A DNA stretch of 64,000 nucleotides, taken from assembly GCA_964368075.1 (NCBI GenBank), contig CAYJAD010000007.1:9225-73224 (forward strand), given 5' to 3'. Every line of letters begins with the position of its first letter. The first letter of the stretch is position 1. Of this stretch, positions 35,579 through 43,058 are shown one piece after another. The translations under genes were made by a program, and so were the position numbers. The notes below the pieces were generated by a model that had not been told where the DNA came from, did no database searches, and saw only the letters and a program-made list of their open reading frames with translations. Source of the DNA: CAYJAD01 sp964368075. GTDB taxonomy: Bacteria > Desulfobacterota > Desulfovibrionia > Desulfovibrionales > Desulfovibrionaceae.

Positions 35579-36481
35579 ATGCAACTATTTGCAGTTATAC
35601 TTTCCATAGCTTTACACATTGCCTTTTTTTTGGGAGCGTACTATTGGCCTGAAGGTTCGCACCTAAAGGTGAATGATGCTCCCGTGATGATTTCTCTTGT
35701 AGAAGGAGAGATGAGTGGCAATGAAGCGCCCACCAATATTATGGGGGCACAAGGGGCACCTGCTGAAAAAGTAGCCCCTTCCTTGCCTACGGAAAATAAA
35801 AAACCCAACATCCCCCAAGAAAAACCTGAACAACCAAAGCCTGAACCTAAGCCCGAAGTAAAAAAAACAGAGCCAAAACTTGCGCCTAAGGTAGAGGATG
35901 CCAAACCCATACCCAAACCAGAGGAAAAGCCGAAACCTAAGGAACAACCAAAACCTAAAGAGCAACCTAAGCCAAAACCCAAAGAAGAACCAAAACCTAA
36001 GGAACAACCAAAGCCCAAGGAAAAGCCAAAGCCTAAAGAGCAGCCTAAGCCAAAACCTAAGGAAAAACCAAAGGTACAGCCTAAAGCCAAGCCTGCTGTA
36101 GATCCTGTGGCAAGAGCGTTGGCAGAAGCAAAGAAAAATGCCGGTGGTTTTCGTGGTGGCGGCGGTGGCGCTGGTGCGGGCACCGGTGGCGGTTCTTTAA
36201 ATGACGTATATATTGGCCAAGTGATGATGGCTGTGCGCGCCAACTGGGAATTTACCACGGCTACGCGTGCTGTATATGTGGTTACAGTGAGTGTGCATGT
36301 CAACTCGCAAGGTCAAGTGCTCAGCGCAGAAGTATTACATAGCTCCGGCAATGCGCAATATGACGCTTCTGCCGTTAACGCTGTTATTCGCACAGGCGCG
36401 GCCCTTGAGTTTCCGGCACCGCCCACCAAGGCTTATCATAAATTAAACTTAGTGTTTAACACTGAAATGCTACAGTCTTAA
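35579..36481 (+). CDS. tolA: TolA-like protein with Pro/Lys-rich spacer and TonB-type C-terminus
   Basis: Periplasm-spanning link of the Tol machine. An N-terminal anchor (about 2-22) is followed by a spacer, about 75-190, of tandem KPKEQPKP-like units. TolA usually has an Ala/Lys-rich helix here; this spacer is TonB-like, probably a polyproline-type rod. A Gly-rich hinge (GGFRGGGGGAGAGTGGG) joins it to a C-terminal TonB-like domain (about 205-300, YIGQVMMAVRANWEF ... AEVLHSSGNAQYDASAVNAV). I use the ATG at 35579, right after tolR. TonB is the alternative name, but position between tolR and tolB decides for TolA. Confidence 0.88.
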   Translation: MQLFAVILSIALHIAFFLGAYYWPEGSHLKVNDAPVMISLVEGEMSGNEAPTNIMGAQGAPAEKVAPSLPTENKKPNIPQEKPEQPKPEPKPEVKKTEPKLAPKVEDAKPIPKPEEKPKPKEQPKPKEQPKPKPKEEPKPKEQPKPKEKPKPKEQPKPKPKEKPKVQPKAKPAVDPVARALAEAKKNAGGFRGGGGGAGAGTGGGSLNDVYIGQVMMAVRANWEFTTATRAVYVVTVSVHVNSQGQVLSAEVLHSSGNAQYDASAVNAVIRTGAALEFPAPPTKAYHKLNLVFNTEMLQS

Positions 36482-36522
36482 GCATTAAACTTAAGAAAGT
36501 ATATAGTTAGGAGAGTGAAGCT

Positions 36523-37824
36523 ATGAAAAAATCCTTTTTGTCTTTTCTATGCGTAATGAGTCTTTTACTGGTGAGCCTAGGCACAAGTCAGGCTGCTGTT
36601 ACCGTAAACATTTATGGGCCGGGCGGCGACATGATAAATCTTGCCTTAGCCACCCCCTTAAGTGGCCCCAAAACAGAAGCCGGCGGTCTTGCCCCGCGCT
36701 TACAAGAATTGGTAGAGCAAAACCTTTCTATCTTGCCCTTCCTTAAATTAACATCGCCATCAGCCGTTTTGGGCGGCACAGTGCTTGAAGGCTATGAACC
36801 CCCTAGCGTAGACTTTAAACGTTTTCAAATTGCCGGTTCTAATATTGTGGTGACCACCTATTGGCCCAGTGCAGATACAGTGCAGATGCGTGCCTTTGAA
36901 ACAGTCAGCGGCAATAATCTTTTTGGTAAGGAATATCCTAGCATTACCGATGCACAATTACCAGAAGTGGCTGACCTTTTTTGCGCTGACCTTTTACAAA
37001 AACTTATTGGCAGTGGTGATCTTTTCCGTTCACAAATTGCCTTTGTAAAAGATTCTGGTAAATTACGCTCCGACATTTGGGCTGTGCGTCCCAGCGGTCG
37101 TGATTTACGCCAGATCAGCCGTCTCGATGGTAAGGCACTCTCTCCCGCATGGTCCCCTGACGGGCGCTTTGTGGTCTTTACCCATATTGACGATCGTTCG
37201 CATGGCCTTGGAGTATGGGATAGAAGCTCCGGCAGTGTGCAACGCATCAGCTTTCCTGGAAACATTGTTATTGGCCCTTCCTTCACCCCAGGCAACCAAG
37301 TAGCTGTAAGCCTTTCTAATGGGCCAAACCCCGATATCTTCTTACTTAATCATTCTTTTCAGCGCCAACAAGCTTTAGAAGAGAATAATTCCATTAACGT
37401 ATCCCCTTCTTTTGACCGCTCAGGTACAAAGATGGCTTTTACTTCTAACCGCTTAGGTGGGCCACAAATTTTCTTGAAGAATTTGCAATCAGGTGTGGTA
37501 AACCGTGTCTCTCTTAATGGTAGCTATAACTCCGAAGCTTCCATTTCGCCTGACGGAACACTAGTGGTTTATAGTCGTATGACAGATTTTGGACACCGCA
37601 TCTTTGTGCAAGACTTGACCACCGGCTCTGAAAAGCAGATTTCTTTTGGCCCCGGTAGCGATGAGCACCCTGCTTTTTGCGGTGACAACTACTCCATAGC
37701 TTTTGCTTCTACACGTGGTGGAGGCAGAGGTATTTATTTGACCACCAGAAATGGTGCAGCACCTAAGAAGATAAATACAGGTGGTGGTATTGTGTCTTTC
37801 CCACGTTGGGGCATGCCACAATAA
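36523..37824 (+). CDS. tolB: Tol-Pal system protein TolB
   Basis: Periplasmic beta-propeller that binds Pal and connects it to TolA. A signal peptide (about 1-24, cut after SQA) is followed by the TolB N-terminal domain (to about 165) and a six-bladed propeller of PD40 repeats. These read as LSPAWSPDGRFVVFTH, VSPSFDRSGTKMAFTSNRLGG, ASISPDGTLVVYSR and EHPAFCGDNYSIAFASTRGG. At 433 residues it is full length. AGGAG precedes the ATG. pal, which normally follows, is absent: a terminator and the convergent ahcY come next. Confidence 0.95.
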   Translation: MKKSFLSFLCVMSLLLVSLGTSQAAVTVNIYGPGGDMINLALATPLSGPKTEAGGLAPRLQELVEQNLSILPFLKLTSPSAVLGGTVLEGYEPPSVDFKRFQIAGSNIVVTTYWPSADTVQMRAFETVSGNNLFGKEYPSITDAQLPEVADLFCADLLQKLIGSGDLFRSQIAFVKDSGKLRSDIWAVRPSGRDLRQISRLDGKALSPAWSPDGRFVVFTHIDDRSHGLGVWDRSSGSVQRISFPGNIVIGPSFTPGNQVAVSLSNGPNPDIFLLNHSFQRQQALEENNSINVSPSFDRSGTKMAFTSNRLGGPQIFLKNLQSGVVNRVSLNGSYNSEASISPDGTLVVYSRMTDFGHRIFVQDLTTGSEKQISFGPGSDEHPAFCGDNYSIAFASTRGGGRGIYLTTRNGAAPKKINTGGGIVSFPRWGMPQ

Positions 37825-37840
37825 ATCTCCCTATATAAAT

Positions 37841-37883
37841 AAAAAAAATGGTGGAAAACTCACGTTTTTCACCATTTTTTTTA
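37841..37883. terminator. Bidirectional terminator between tolB and ahcY
   Basis: AAAAAATGGTGGAAAA and TTTTTCACCATTTTTT form an A/T-flanked stem with a short CTCACG loop. Placed between convergent stops, with T runs in both directions, it can end both transcripts. Confidence 0.85.
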
Positions 37884-37958
37884 TTTATAACAACAGATTT
37901 TAGAAGCAGTAGCCATTGCTAGTTAAAGCAAGCTTGTGCTACCGCCTCTACGTCTCTA

Positions 37959-39389
37959 CTAATATCTGTAATGCTCTGCTTTATAAGGGCCTTGAACATT
38001 CACACCAATATAGTTGGCTTGCTCTTCGGTAAGCACAGTCAATTTAACGCCAAGGCGTTCTAAGTGCAGGCGAGCCACTTCTTCATCCAATTGCTTGGGC
38101 AAAATATACACTTTATTTTCTGCATGATTGCCGGCGGCAAGGCTGATTTGTGCCAACACTTGGTTAGTAAAGCTATTGGACATAACAAAGCTTGGGTGAC
38201 CAGTGGCACAACCAAGGTTAACCAAACGCCCTTCAGCAAGAACAATAATGGAGCGGCCGCTTTTTAGCGTCCATTTATCTACTTGTGGCTTAATGTTAAC
38301 ACAAGTCACGCCCTCTGTGTCTTCTAGGTAGCTCATTTCTATTTCATTATCAAAGTGACCAATGTTACAAATGATGGCTTCGTCCTTCATGCCTTCCATG
38401 TGTGCTGCTGTGATAACATGATAGTTTCCTGTGGCGCTGACAAAGATGTCCCCTTCTTTCAAGGCCTCTTCCATGGTTGTGACTTCAAAGCCTTCCATGG
38501 CCGCTTGTAATGCGCAAATGGGGTCAATTTCTGTTACAAGTACGCGGGCACCATAAGAACGCATGGAATGGGCGCAACCTTTGCCCACGTCGCCATAACC
38601 AGCGACTACAACTACCTTACCGGCAATCATAATATCTGTGGCACGTTTGATACCATCGGCTAAAGACTCGCGGCATCCATAAAGATTGTCAAATTTAGAT
38701 TTCGTTACTGCATCGTTGACATTGATAGCAGGGAAAAGCAAAGCGCCTTCTTCAGCCAATTGATACAAGCGATGCACGCCAGTGGTGGTTTCTTCAGAAA
38801 CACCTTTAATTTTTGCGGCAATGCGTTGAAAGCGCTCTTTATCTTTTGCATAAGAAGCAGCAATACGATGCATAATAATTTGAAATTCTTTATTATCGTA
38901 TTTCTTTTCTAAAATGCTGGGGTTTTTCTCTGCTTCTACACCCTTATGCACAAGCAAAGTCACATCGCCACCATCGTCTACAATCAGGTCTGGGCCGGAG
39001 CCATCAGGCCATGTGAGCGCCATTTCTGTGCACCACCAATATTCTTCTAAGGTTTCGCCTTTCCATGCAAAAACTTTAGCATAGCCCAAATCTGCAATGG
39101 CGGCGGCGGCATGGTCTTGTGTTGAGAAAATATTGCAAGAAGCCCAGCGAATGTCTGCACCCAAAGCATGAAGGGTTTGAATAAGTAAGGCTGTTTGAAT
39201 GGTCATATGCAAAGAGCCTGTGACTTTTAAGCCCTTAAGAGGCTTTGCTTCACCATATTTGGCTATGCACTGCATAAGACCGGGCATTTCGCGCTCGGAA
39301 AGCTGCATTTCTTTTTTTCCAAAATCTGCTTGGGTCATGTCTGCCACTTTGTGGTCGAGACTTAAATCTAACTCTTGTACGTTTGCCAT
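37959..39389 (-). CDS. ahcY: Adenosylhomocysteinase (SAH hydrolase)
   Basis: NAD-containing enzyme that splits S-adenosylhomocysteine into adenosine and homocysteine, removing the product of SAM-dependent methylation. Seen: LKGLKVTGSLHMTIQTA, VDDGGDVT (substrate site), NVNDAVTKSKFDNLYGCRESL with the catalytic Lys and Asp, NAD loop GYGDVG at 264-269, and the C-terminal GPYKAEHYRY tail that completes the neighbouring subunit's cofactor site. The 476-residue length fits the bacterial form with an insertion near 155-190. It follows sahR by 11 bp on the same strand and is probably controlled by it. Confidence 0.97.
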   Translation of the reverse strand: MANVQELDLSLDHKVADMTQADFGKKEMQLSEREMPGLMQCIAKYGEAKPLKGLKVTGSLHMTIQTALLIQTLHALGADIRWASCNIFSTQDHAAAAIADLGYAKVFAWKGETLEEYWWCTEMALTWPDGSGPDLIVDDGGDVTLLVHKGVEAEKNPSILEKKYDNKEFQIIMHRIAASYAKDKERFQRIAAKIKGVSEETTTGVHRLYQLAEEGALLFPAINVNDAVTKSKFDNLYGCRESLADGIKRATDIMIAGKVVVVAGYGDVGKGCAHSMRSYGARVLVTEIDPICALQAAMEGFEVTTMEEALKEGDIFVSATGNYHVITAAHMEGMKDEAIICNIGHFDNEIEMSYLEDTEGVTCVNIKPQVDKWTLKSGRSIIVLAEGRLVNLGCATGHPSFVMSNSFTNQVLAQISLAAGNHAENKVYILPKQLDEEVARLHLERLGVKLTVLTEEQANYIGVNVQGPYKAEHYRY

Positions 39390-39400
39390 GGGGAGGCTCC

Positions 39401-40336
39401 TTATTTTTCTTTTTTTGCCAAGGCCAATAAAAGGCCAAGATTATTTTGAATGGATTCACGCCGCAATTCTACCAGCGTTAAACCTGCTTCTTGTATAAAA
39501 TGTGTGAGGGTATCTTGCCGAAAGCCAAGCCAGCGGTCGCCATACTTTTCACGCATGCCCTCATTGCTGTGTTTATCAAAATCTGCTATGAATACATGCC
39601 CCTGATAGCGTAAAATACGGTACACTTCTTTTAAAGTATGCATAGGACTGGAAAGATGGTGCAAGACTAAATTAATACAAGCAAAGTCTGCCTCTGCATC
39701 GCGTAAAGGCAAATGATTTAACTCACCTATTCGCAAAGAAATGCTGGCATGGTCTTTTTCTGCATGATTTTCAAAGCGCCGCCGTGCTAGCTCCAGCATT
39801 CGTGGGCTGCCATCTACCCCCACCACAGTTTGCGCATAAGGCAGTAATTTTTCAAGCACTGTTCCTGTACCGCAGCCTAAATCTACCGCTAAAGTACAAA
39901 CTTTAGGAACTGCAGCGCACACAGCCCCTGCCAAATCAAAATCGCCCAAAATTTCTTCATTGAGCATATCCCAGTCTTCGGCAATGGCATTAAAAAATTG
40001 ACGTGTTTTAAGAGCGCGCTCTTCTAAGCACCGAGCAGCATGGTAGACGTCTTGTTGCATGGCTGGGCTGGCATCAATAAAGGGCATCATGCTTTCTATA
40101 AAATCTTGCGCTTCCCCCCCCTTAGCCACAGAATAAAATACCCATAAACCATCGCGACGCCATTGTAATAAATGCGCTTCTGTTAATATTTTTAAATGAC
40201 GTGATATACGCGACTGCCCCATTTGCAAAATACTCACTAACTCATTTACCGACAATTCATGCTGATACAACACATGCAGTAAACGCAAACGAGTTTCGTC
40301 GGCAAGGGCTTTAAAATAGGCTAAAGCTATGGACAT
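39401..40336 (-). CDS. sahR: SahR-type ArsR regulator fused to a SAM-dependent methyltransferase domain
   Basis: The N-terminal ArsR winged helix (about 5-75, FKALADETRLRLLHVL ... MGQSRISRHLKILTEAHLL) is fused to a class I methyltransferase-like domain with the SAM motif DLGCGTG (152-158). This architecture and the place before ahcY match SahR, described in Desulfovibrio relatives as an SAH-responsive repressor of methionine-cycle genes. SAH would bind the methyltransferase-like fold. I use the ATG at 40336 (GAGGA upstream). Palindromic sequence at 40359-40398, just before the gene, is a likely autoregulatory operator that could also serve the divergent aldolase. Confidence 0.88.
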   Translation of the reverse strand: MSIALAYFKALADETRLRLLHVLYQHELSVNELVSILQMGQSRISRHLKILTEAHLLQWRRDGLWVFYSVAKGGEAQDFIESMMPFIDASPAMQQDVYHAARCLEERALKTRQFFNAIAEDWDMLNEEILGDFDLAGAVCAAVPKVCTLAVDLGCGTGTVLEKLLPYAQTVVGVDGSPRMLELARRRFENHAEKDHASISLRIGELNHLPLRDAEADFACINLVLHHLSSPMHTLKEVYRILRYQGHVFIADFDKHSNEGMREKYGDRWLGFRQDTLTHFIQEAGLTLVELRRESIQNNLGLLLALAKKEK

Positions 40337-40358
40337 ATATTCCTCAAGTTGGGTGTTT

Positions 40359-40398
40359 ATCAAGAAAGCTTGATTTAAATATCAGCATTTCAAGATAT
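40359..40398. promoter_or_regulatory. Candidate SahR operator(s)
   Basis: ATCAAG-AAAG-CTTGAT (40359-40374) is a perfect 6-bp inverted repeat. ATATC...GATAT (40379-40398 region) is a second one, with an internal TCAAGATAT that resembles the first half-site. They lie 23-62 bases before the sahR ATG and about 80-115 before the divergent aldolase start. The regulator assignment is inferred from position and ArsR-like dyad symmetry. Confidence 0.5.
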
Positions 40399-40475
40399 AT
40401 GCAAGTAAAGTTTTTTATTGACATATACTTAATTTTCCGCAACTTTCTAGATATTCTCTATAACAAGGAGGAAAT

Positions 40476-41066
40476 ATGCAGACAGATATATTTATGAACT
40501 TGAAAGATTTGTGTCAAAAAGCATGGCATAGGCAATTATTATCAGGTTTTAATGGTAATATTTCCTTACGTCAGGATGATAAAATATATATTACGCGCAG
40601 TGGCGCAGCTAAAGGCTACCTGCAAGCTGAAGATGTTTGTATTTTGAATACCTCAGGAGAATTACTTTCAGGAACAAAGGCTTCTTCTGAATCGGCCATG
40701 CATGTGCGCATTTATGCCAAAAGACCAGACGTGCAGGCCATAGTGCATTGCCACCCCCGACATTTACTGGCCTTGGAAATCTTCTTATCTTCCAAACATG
40801 ACGATTTGCAAAGTGTGCAAGAACTTTTTTTAAAAATACCTGTTTTTGAAGCGCAGACATTAAAAAATACCTTGGGCTTTGCGCCAGATTATGCCCCCGG
40901 TAGTGAAGAGCTTGCCCTAGCTGTAGCACAATTTGCCCAAAATTATGATGCCATTTGGATGGCACAGCACGGCCTCACTTGTCTTGGGCAAAACGGCATT
41001 ACTGCCTTAGCTTTAGCTGAAGAATTAGAGCATTTGGCGGCTGTACAATTATTAGCAAAACAGTAG
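40476..41066 (+). CDS. Class II aldolase/adducin-family protein
   Basis: Zn-dependent aldolase or dehydratase of the AraD/FucA/MtnB fold, 196 residues. Seen: GNISLR (27-32), catalytic-acid candidate E72 in KASSESAMH, and zinc ligands H91 and H93 (HCHPRH) and H165 (AQHGLT). These families act on sugar phosphates such as fuculose-1-P, ribulose-5-P, methylthioribulose-1-P or 5-deoxyribulose-1-P, and substrate is not decided by these motifs. AAGGAGG precedes the ATG. Divergent position from sahR-ahcY suggests a link to SAM by-product salvage (MTA or 5'-deoxyadenosine). That link is inference. Confidence 0.8.
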   Translation: MQTDIFMNLKDLCQKAWHRQLLSGFNGNISLRQDDKIYITRSGAAKGYLQAEDVCILNTSGELLSGTKASSESAMHVRIYAKRPDVQAIVHCHPRHLLALEIFLSSKHDDLQSVQELFLKIPVFEAQTLKNTLGFAPDYAPGSEELALAVAQFAQNYDAIWMAQHGLTCLGQNGITALALAEELEHLAAVQLLAKQ

Positions 41067-41084
41067 AATATTATTAATTTTTTT

Positions 41085-41133
41085 ATGGGGGAGGGAAAAA
41101 CCTTTTTATAAAAAGGTTCTTTCCCTCCCCCAT
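41085..41133. repeat. G-rich intergenic hairpin, copy 3
   Basis: ATGGGGGAGGGAAAAACCTTTTT (from 41085) pairs with AAAAAGGTTCTTTCCCTCCCCCAT (ending 41133) with one mismatch and almost no loop. It lies between convergent aldolase and telA. Confidence 0.75.
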
Positions 41134-41225
41134 ACCCCCACCCTTTTCCTAAAATTTTCAATTCCCCAAAAAAAAGGCTTTGTACAATACATGCACAAAG
41201 CCCTTAAAATTAAAAACGATATTTT

Positions 41226-42383
41226 TTACTTTGAAGTAAGGCTTGTAATGCTCTGTTGCTGTTTTTTAGCTGCAATAGCCATAAGGCTATCTTTCAACTG
41301 CACTTCCATGCCTGCCAATTCTTTTTCTACTGCGGCACGCTTTTGACGCCCTTCCTGAGCAATATTTAACGTTTCATCAATGGTAGAGATAAGCTTGCTG
41401 TGCACTTCGCGCAAAGTTTCCACATCTACAATAGAACGTTCCACTTCGATGGATGTAGCAATGGCCGTTTGCTCTAACATAGCGGCATTTTTACGCAACA
41501 TATCGTTTGTAGTGTCGGCTACTTCTTTTTGTAAGGCGGCGGCATTGCGTTGTCCATGTAAGGAAAGTCCCAACACCATTTGGTTTTTCCAAATGGGGAT
41601 GGTAGTCAAAACCGATGTCTGAATTTTTTGTGCTAAAGCACGGTTGTTAGATTGGATAAGGCGAATTTGCGGCGCCATCTGCACAGTGATGGTGCGAGAA
41701 ATTTCTAAATCATGCAAACGACGTTCAAAACGATTAATTTGCTCTCCAAAGTCACGTACTTTTTGTGCATCCAAGGTATTGGTTGAGTCTACCGCAGCGG
41801 CTTGCAAGCGTGGAAGCTCTTCTGTTTTAGCTTCTTCCAGTTTTATTCTTCCCGCTTCTAAATACAGGGTCAGTTCTTGATTAAATTTCTCATTATGTTT
41901 GTAAAGCTGTTCAAGCACCTCAATATCATGCAATAAGCCTACCATGGATGTTTCTAGCCTTTCGCTAATAACAGCCACCTGCTCCGAAAGAGTTTGAAAT
42001 TTAGCCACTGTTTTTTCCACTGTGCTAAATAAAGAGCCCACTATAGGCAGTTTTTCTAAAAAACTAGGCTCCTTACTCATTTCAGACACATCTAAGCCTT
42101 TCACATTGACTACAAGATTGGTTAACGCTTCGCCAATTTCACCAGAATCTTTAGATTTTACTCGTGAAAGTAAATCATCAGAAAAACGTGAAATATCTTG
42201 CATGGTCTTAGTGCCATAGGTCACATCTAAGGAAGGGTCATCTAATTTAATAGTTTTGGCAATGGCCACCGCTTCTTGATTGCTGGCCATGGCTAACTCT
42301 GCCCCTTTCACTTCAACTACGGCATCAGTGCTGCTTTCTGCTGCTTCCTGCACTAGGACGGTATTTGCTTTAGTTTCTTCCAT
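41226..42383 (-). CDS. telA: TelA-family (toxic anion resistance) protein
   Basis: PF05816-type protein of 385 residues, almost all helical and without membrane segments or signal peptide. Family-like stretches: IKLDDPSLDVTYG, ISRFSDDLLSRVKSKDSGEIGEALTNLVVNVKGLDV, LPIVGSLFSTVEKTVAKFQTLSEQV, VYLEAGRIKLEE-type helices, QMAPQIRLIQSNNRALAQKIQTSVLTTIPIWKNQMV and a C-terminal coiled coil. Known members affect tellurite tolerance and cell-envelope stress, and mechanism is unsettled. Usual neighbours such as TerD or XpaC are missing. It is the last gene of a compact group with two Asp-rich proteins and a K+ channel. Confidence 0.88.
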   Translation of the reverse strand: MEETKANTVLVQEAAESSTDAVVEVKGAELAMASNQEAVAIAKTIKLDDPSLDVTYGTKTMQDISRFSDDLLSRVKSKDSGEIGEALTNLVVNVKGLDVSEMSKEPSFLEKLPIVGSLFSTVEKTVAKFQTLSEQVAVISERLETSMVGLLHDIEVLEQLYKHNEKFNQELTLYLEAGRIKLEEAKTEELPRLQAAAVDSTNTLDAQKVRDFGEQINRFERRLHDLEISRTITVQMAPQIRLIQSNNRALAQKIQTSVLTTIPIWKNQMVLGLSLHGQRNAAALQKEVADTTNDMLRKNAAMLEQTAIATSIEVERSIVDVETLREVHSKLISTIDETLNIAQEGRQKRAAVEKELAGMEVQLKDSLMAIAAKKQQQSITSLTSK

Positions 42384-42412
42384 AATCTTCCTCTTTATAC
42401 ATATGCTAAAGT

Positions 42413-42709
42413 TTAGTCATCATCATCGTCATCGTCGTCATCTCTATCGTCATCTCTATCGTCATCTCTATCGTCGTCTCTATCGTCGTCTCTATCACGC
42501 CTATCGTCTCTATCATCGTCATCGCCTCCCATTAAAGGAGAAAGAGGATTTAGACGTTGTAATTGGCGACCACCTTCATCGAGCATTTTTTGCCCTTCGT
42601 CCAGCAATTCTGTTACGGCAGCCTGAGCCACACTTGTGTTAAGAGGGCCACAAAGAAAGCACAAGCACAGTGCAAAACTTATACAAGCAAGAATACATTT
42701 TACGTTCAT
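42413..42709 (-). CDS. Exported small protein with Asp/Arg repeat tail
   Basis: I do not recognise a family. The 98-residue product has a signal peptide (about 1-30, ending VAQA), a short helical segment with ELLDEGQKMLDEGGRQLQRLNPLSPLMGG, and a tail of about 37 residues made only of Asp and Arg. The tail comes from a 12-bp DNA repeat (42439-42498, five units) encoding DDRD. In the periplasm such a tail could bind Ca2+ or other cations, or fold only on binding them. Gaps to its neighbours are 21 and 29 bp, so it belongs to the telA operon. The repeat could vary in length between strains. Confidence 0.65.
   Translation of the reverse strand: MNVKCILACISFALCLCFLCGPLNTSVAQAAVTELLDEGQKMLDEGGRQLQRLNPLSPLMGGDDDDRDDRRDRDDDRDDDRDDDRDDDRDDDDDDDDD
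42439..42498. repeat. 12-bp tandem repeat within coding sequence, five units
   Basis: Plus-strand unit CATCTCTATCGT occurs three times exactly, followed by two variants with CGT in place of CAT (the last ending CAC). Read on the minus strand it encodes the DDRD tail. In-frame unit changes would alter tail length without breaking the gene. Confidence 0.85.
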
Positions 42710-42730
42710 TTTTTTTCCTAGGTAGTTATA

Positions 42731-43021
42731 TTAATCATCGCCGCCACCACTATCACTGCCACTATCAGAATCAGAATCAAAAAAGTCATCGTCATCATCA
42801 TCGTCTCGATCATCACGCCTGTGGCGCTCAGAGGAGCTTTTAGAGCTTTTCTTCTTACCAAGCAATACAAGTAGGGCCCAAAAAATCAGACATCCAAAAG
42901 CACCCACCAAGATAAGAGCTTCACTCGCAAAGAAGGATTTTCCACTAAATAGGTTTACAAAACCCATACATACAAGAATGATGAAAAGAACGAGAATACC
43001 CCGTAGACAACCCATTTGCAT
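42731..43021 (-). CDS. Two-helix membrane protein with Asp/Ser-rich tail
   Basis: I do not recognise a family. Two hydrophobic helices (about 5-24 and 34-54) are followed by a basic stretch (KKKSSKSSSERHRR). An acidic tail (DDRDDDDDDDFFDSDSDSGSDSGGGDD) ends the 96 residues. The basic segment after helix two would place the tail in the cytoplasm by the positive-inside rule. The tail composition is like that of the neighbouring exported protein though the rest differs, which suggests a shared ligand such as divalent cations. It lies 37 bp after the channel gene and 21 bp before the next gene. Confidence 0.65.
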   Translation of the reverse strand: MQMGCLRGILVLFIILVCMGFVNLFSGKSFFASEALILVGAFGCLIFWALLVLLGKKKSSKSSSERHRRDDRDDDDDDDFFDSDSDSGSDSGGGDD

Positions 43022-43058
43022 ACCCCCTCCTCACTTCAGAGCATACCTCTAAACGTCG

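Noticed and set aside
35641..36303. Minus-strand ORF opposite tolA with Gly/Phe/Leu repeats
   Set aside because: Its repeats are the reverse complement of the KPKEQPKP codons of tolA, so it is an artefact of the repeat.
40337..40475. SAH riboswitch controlling ahcY
   Set aside because: The sequence before sahR-ahcY contains short DNA dyads but not the long GC-rich helices of the SAH aptamer. A SahR-type repressor gene in the operon explains control better.
42439..42498. CRISPR-like short direct repeats
   Set aside because: Units are 12 bp with no spacers and encode an in-frame acidic tail, so this is a coding minisatellite.
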